A program made the position numbers and the translations under genes. The notes beneath the pieces were generated by a model that was given only the letters and a program-made list of their open reading frames with translations, did not search any database and was not told the origin of the DNA. From the NCBI GenBank assembly GCA_013176395.1, contig JABMLP010000036.1:1-64000 (forward strand): a stretch of 64,000 bases of DNA, written 5' to 3'. Below are positions 63,052-64,000 of this stretch, piece after piece. This DNA is from Venturia oleaginea (taxonomy: Eukaryota; Ascomycota; Dothideomycetes; Venturiales; Venturiaceae). The stretch's first letter is position 1. Each line of letters opens with the position of its first letter.

Positions 63052-64000
63052 ATGGCCACTTCTTCGACAGACGATTTGAAACGAAACAGCGAGTTTAATG
63101 CCGAGCTAGAGACTTATGTTGATCTTCTCGAAAACGAAGGACTTACACAAATTAGCGATGCGCAAGAAAGACTTCGAGGAGAGCTGCAAATGACACCCTT
63201 GTTCTCCATGAGAATCAAACAAGCTGCTTTGAATCACGACATCGTCGACTTCGCTCAATACGCAGTTCTGGGCCACGTACTTCCCATGTCCTTCAATGGA
63301 GCAGTCGACGACTTGACTACCAGGATATCCGGTTCATCACTTGCTGGGCCAAACAGCAAACTATCCAACAACATCGATCCCGTTCTCCTCAATACTAACA
63401 CCCCATGGTCTGCTTTCATCTGTGGTTCCCAAGGTAGCGGTAAGAGCCATACAATGTCGTGTATTCTCGAGAACTGCTTGCTACCGGAAGCTAAAATTGG
63501 AAAACTCGACTGTCCCTTGGCCGGTCTGGTATTTCACTACGACAGCATGGATAGCAGTCATTGCGAAGCCGCACACTTGTGCTCGCAAGGCATCAGGGTC
63601 AATGTCCTGGTCTCGCCAAGCAACTACCAAAAACTGAAAACCAAATATAGCACCATTCCTGGTGCAGCTGAACATCTTCGAGTCCGGCGGCTTTGGCTCG
63701 ATGATTCGCACCTCAATACCGAGCGTATCAAGCGACTGATGGCTTTTGGCGACGATAGCGAACAACCACCACTTTATTTGCAGGCAAGTTATTTGCCACC
63801 TTTGTATCTAGCTGATGCTAACAAGACTACCTGCTAGACTTTACTAATGATTCTGCGGAGCATGGCCCTACAAACCGGAGGAGCTTCAACCTTTAATTAC
63901 GATTTGTTTAAAGTACGCCTTAAAGAAGAAATGTTCACTGATAAGCAAAACGGGCCTCTCAAACTTCGTTTAGACATCCTCGAAAGCTTCATAAAGACGA
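63052..64000 (+). CDS. P-loop NTPase of unknown function, 5' part (runs off the window)
   Basis: Exon 1 (63052-63783, 244 codons) begins MATSSTDDLKRNSEFNAEL. A Walker A motif lies in AFICGSQGSGKSHTMS (about 122-137), and a Walker B-like hydrophobic strand may be LAGLVFHYDSMD or LRVRRLWLDDS. The next exon starts at 63838 with TLLMILRSMALQTGGAS after an intron with a GC donor (CAG|GCAAGT), a TGCTAAC branch site and CTAG acceptor; it is still open at 64000. Reading through the intron would stop after 17 codons, so splicing is favoured. Proteins of this kind recur in ascomycete genomes, but I know no assigned role. An ATP-dependent activity is inferred from the P-loop only. Confidence 0.8.

Noticed and set aside
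63052..63837. 261-residue complete protein ending DANKTTC
   Set aside because: The last 17 codons coincide with a good GC-AG intron and the frame continues protein-like after it, so the gene is longer than this.
1..64000. tRNA, rRNA or other structured RNA genes
   Set aside because: None was recognised by eye; without a covariance-model scan absence cannot be proved.

Overview
The window looks like nuclear DNA of a filamentous ascomycete. Genes are split by short (45-120 bp) GT-AG introns with ACTAAC-like branch sites, and the gene set (cutinase, X325/BIM1-like copper protein, HUL4-type HECT ligase with an AZUL finger, ATP-type PEP carboxykinase, PAN2) is typical of plant-associated Pezizomycotina. 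A leotiomycete is my best guess. That placement is inference, since no marker was searched.

Left gene block (0-19.2 kb): proteasome subunit alpha-4 (PRE9/PSMA4); two broken enzyme genes (amidohydrolase, GA4-desaturase/AsaB-like); an RGG-rich protein; a small hydrophilic protein; a BSD-domain gene carrying five single-base frame breaks; a decayed F-box-like stretch; an uncharacterised coiled-coil protein; a secreted X325 protein; and the HECT ligase. From 20.4 to 23.7 kb lies a near-perfect palindrome: two 1596-bp arms around a 135-bp loop, each arm containing its own nested tandem duplications. A rhamnosidase (GH78) fragment, a short putative secreted protein and a cutinase follow (24.5-28.0 kb).

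Mobile-element block (28.4-48.6 kb): an apparently intact pogo/Fot1-type DNA transposon with TA target duplication; a chromodomain-bearing Ty3/gypsy element (element 1, minus strand); a second, different chromovirus (element 2, minus strand) inserted in the upstream LTR of element 1; a truncated LTR of a third family; two solo LTRs with perfect 5-bp target duplications; a P-loop/patatin relic cut by a second pogo end. Element 2 is flanked by element 1 on one side and by the third LTR family on the other, with no target duplication, which points to recombination between two nested insertions. Inside this block sits a 56-residue secreted peptide gene with a cystine-knot-like cysteine spacing.

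Right gene block (48.6-64 kb): PAN2 (eight exons, one single-base frame break), a Mutator-like transposase remnant, two minisatellites, a second secreted cysteine-rich peptide gene (8 Cys in the mature chain), PEP carboxykinase, and the start of a P-loop NTPase gene with a GC-AG intron that runs off the window.

A recurring feature is the single-base deletion in otherwise well-conserved reading frames (BSD gene, PAN2, AsaB-like gene, both chromoviruses). Several of these fall in short homopolymers, so some apparent pseudogenes may be consensus errors rather than biology.
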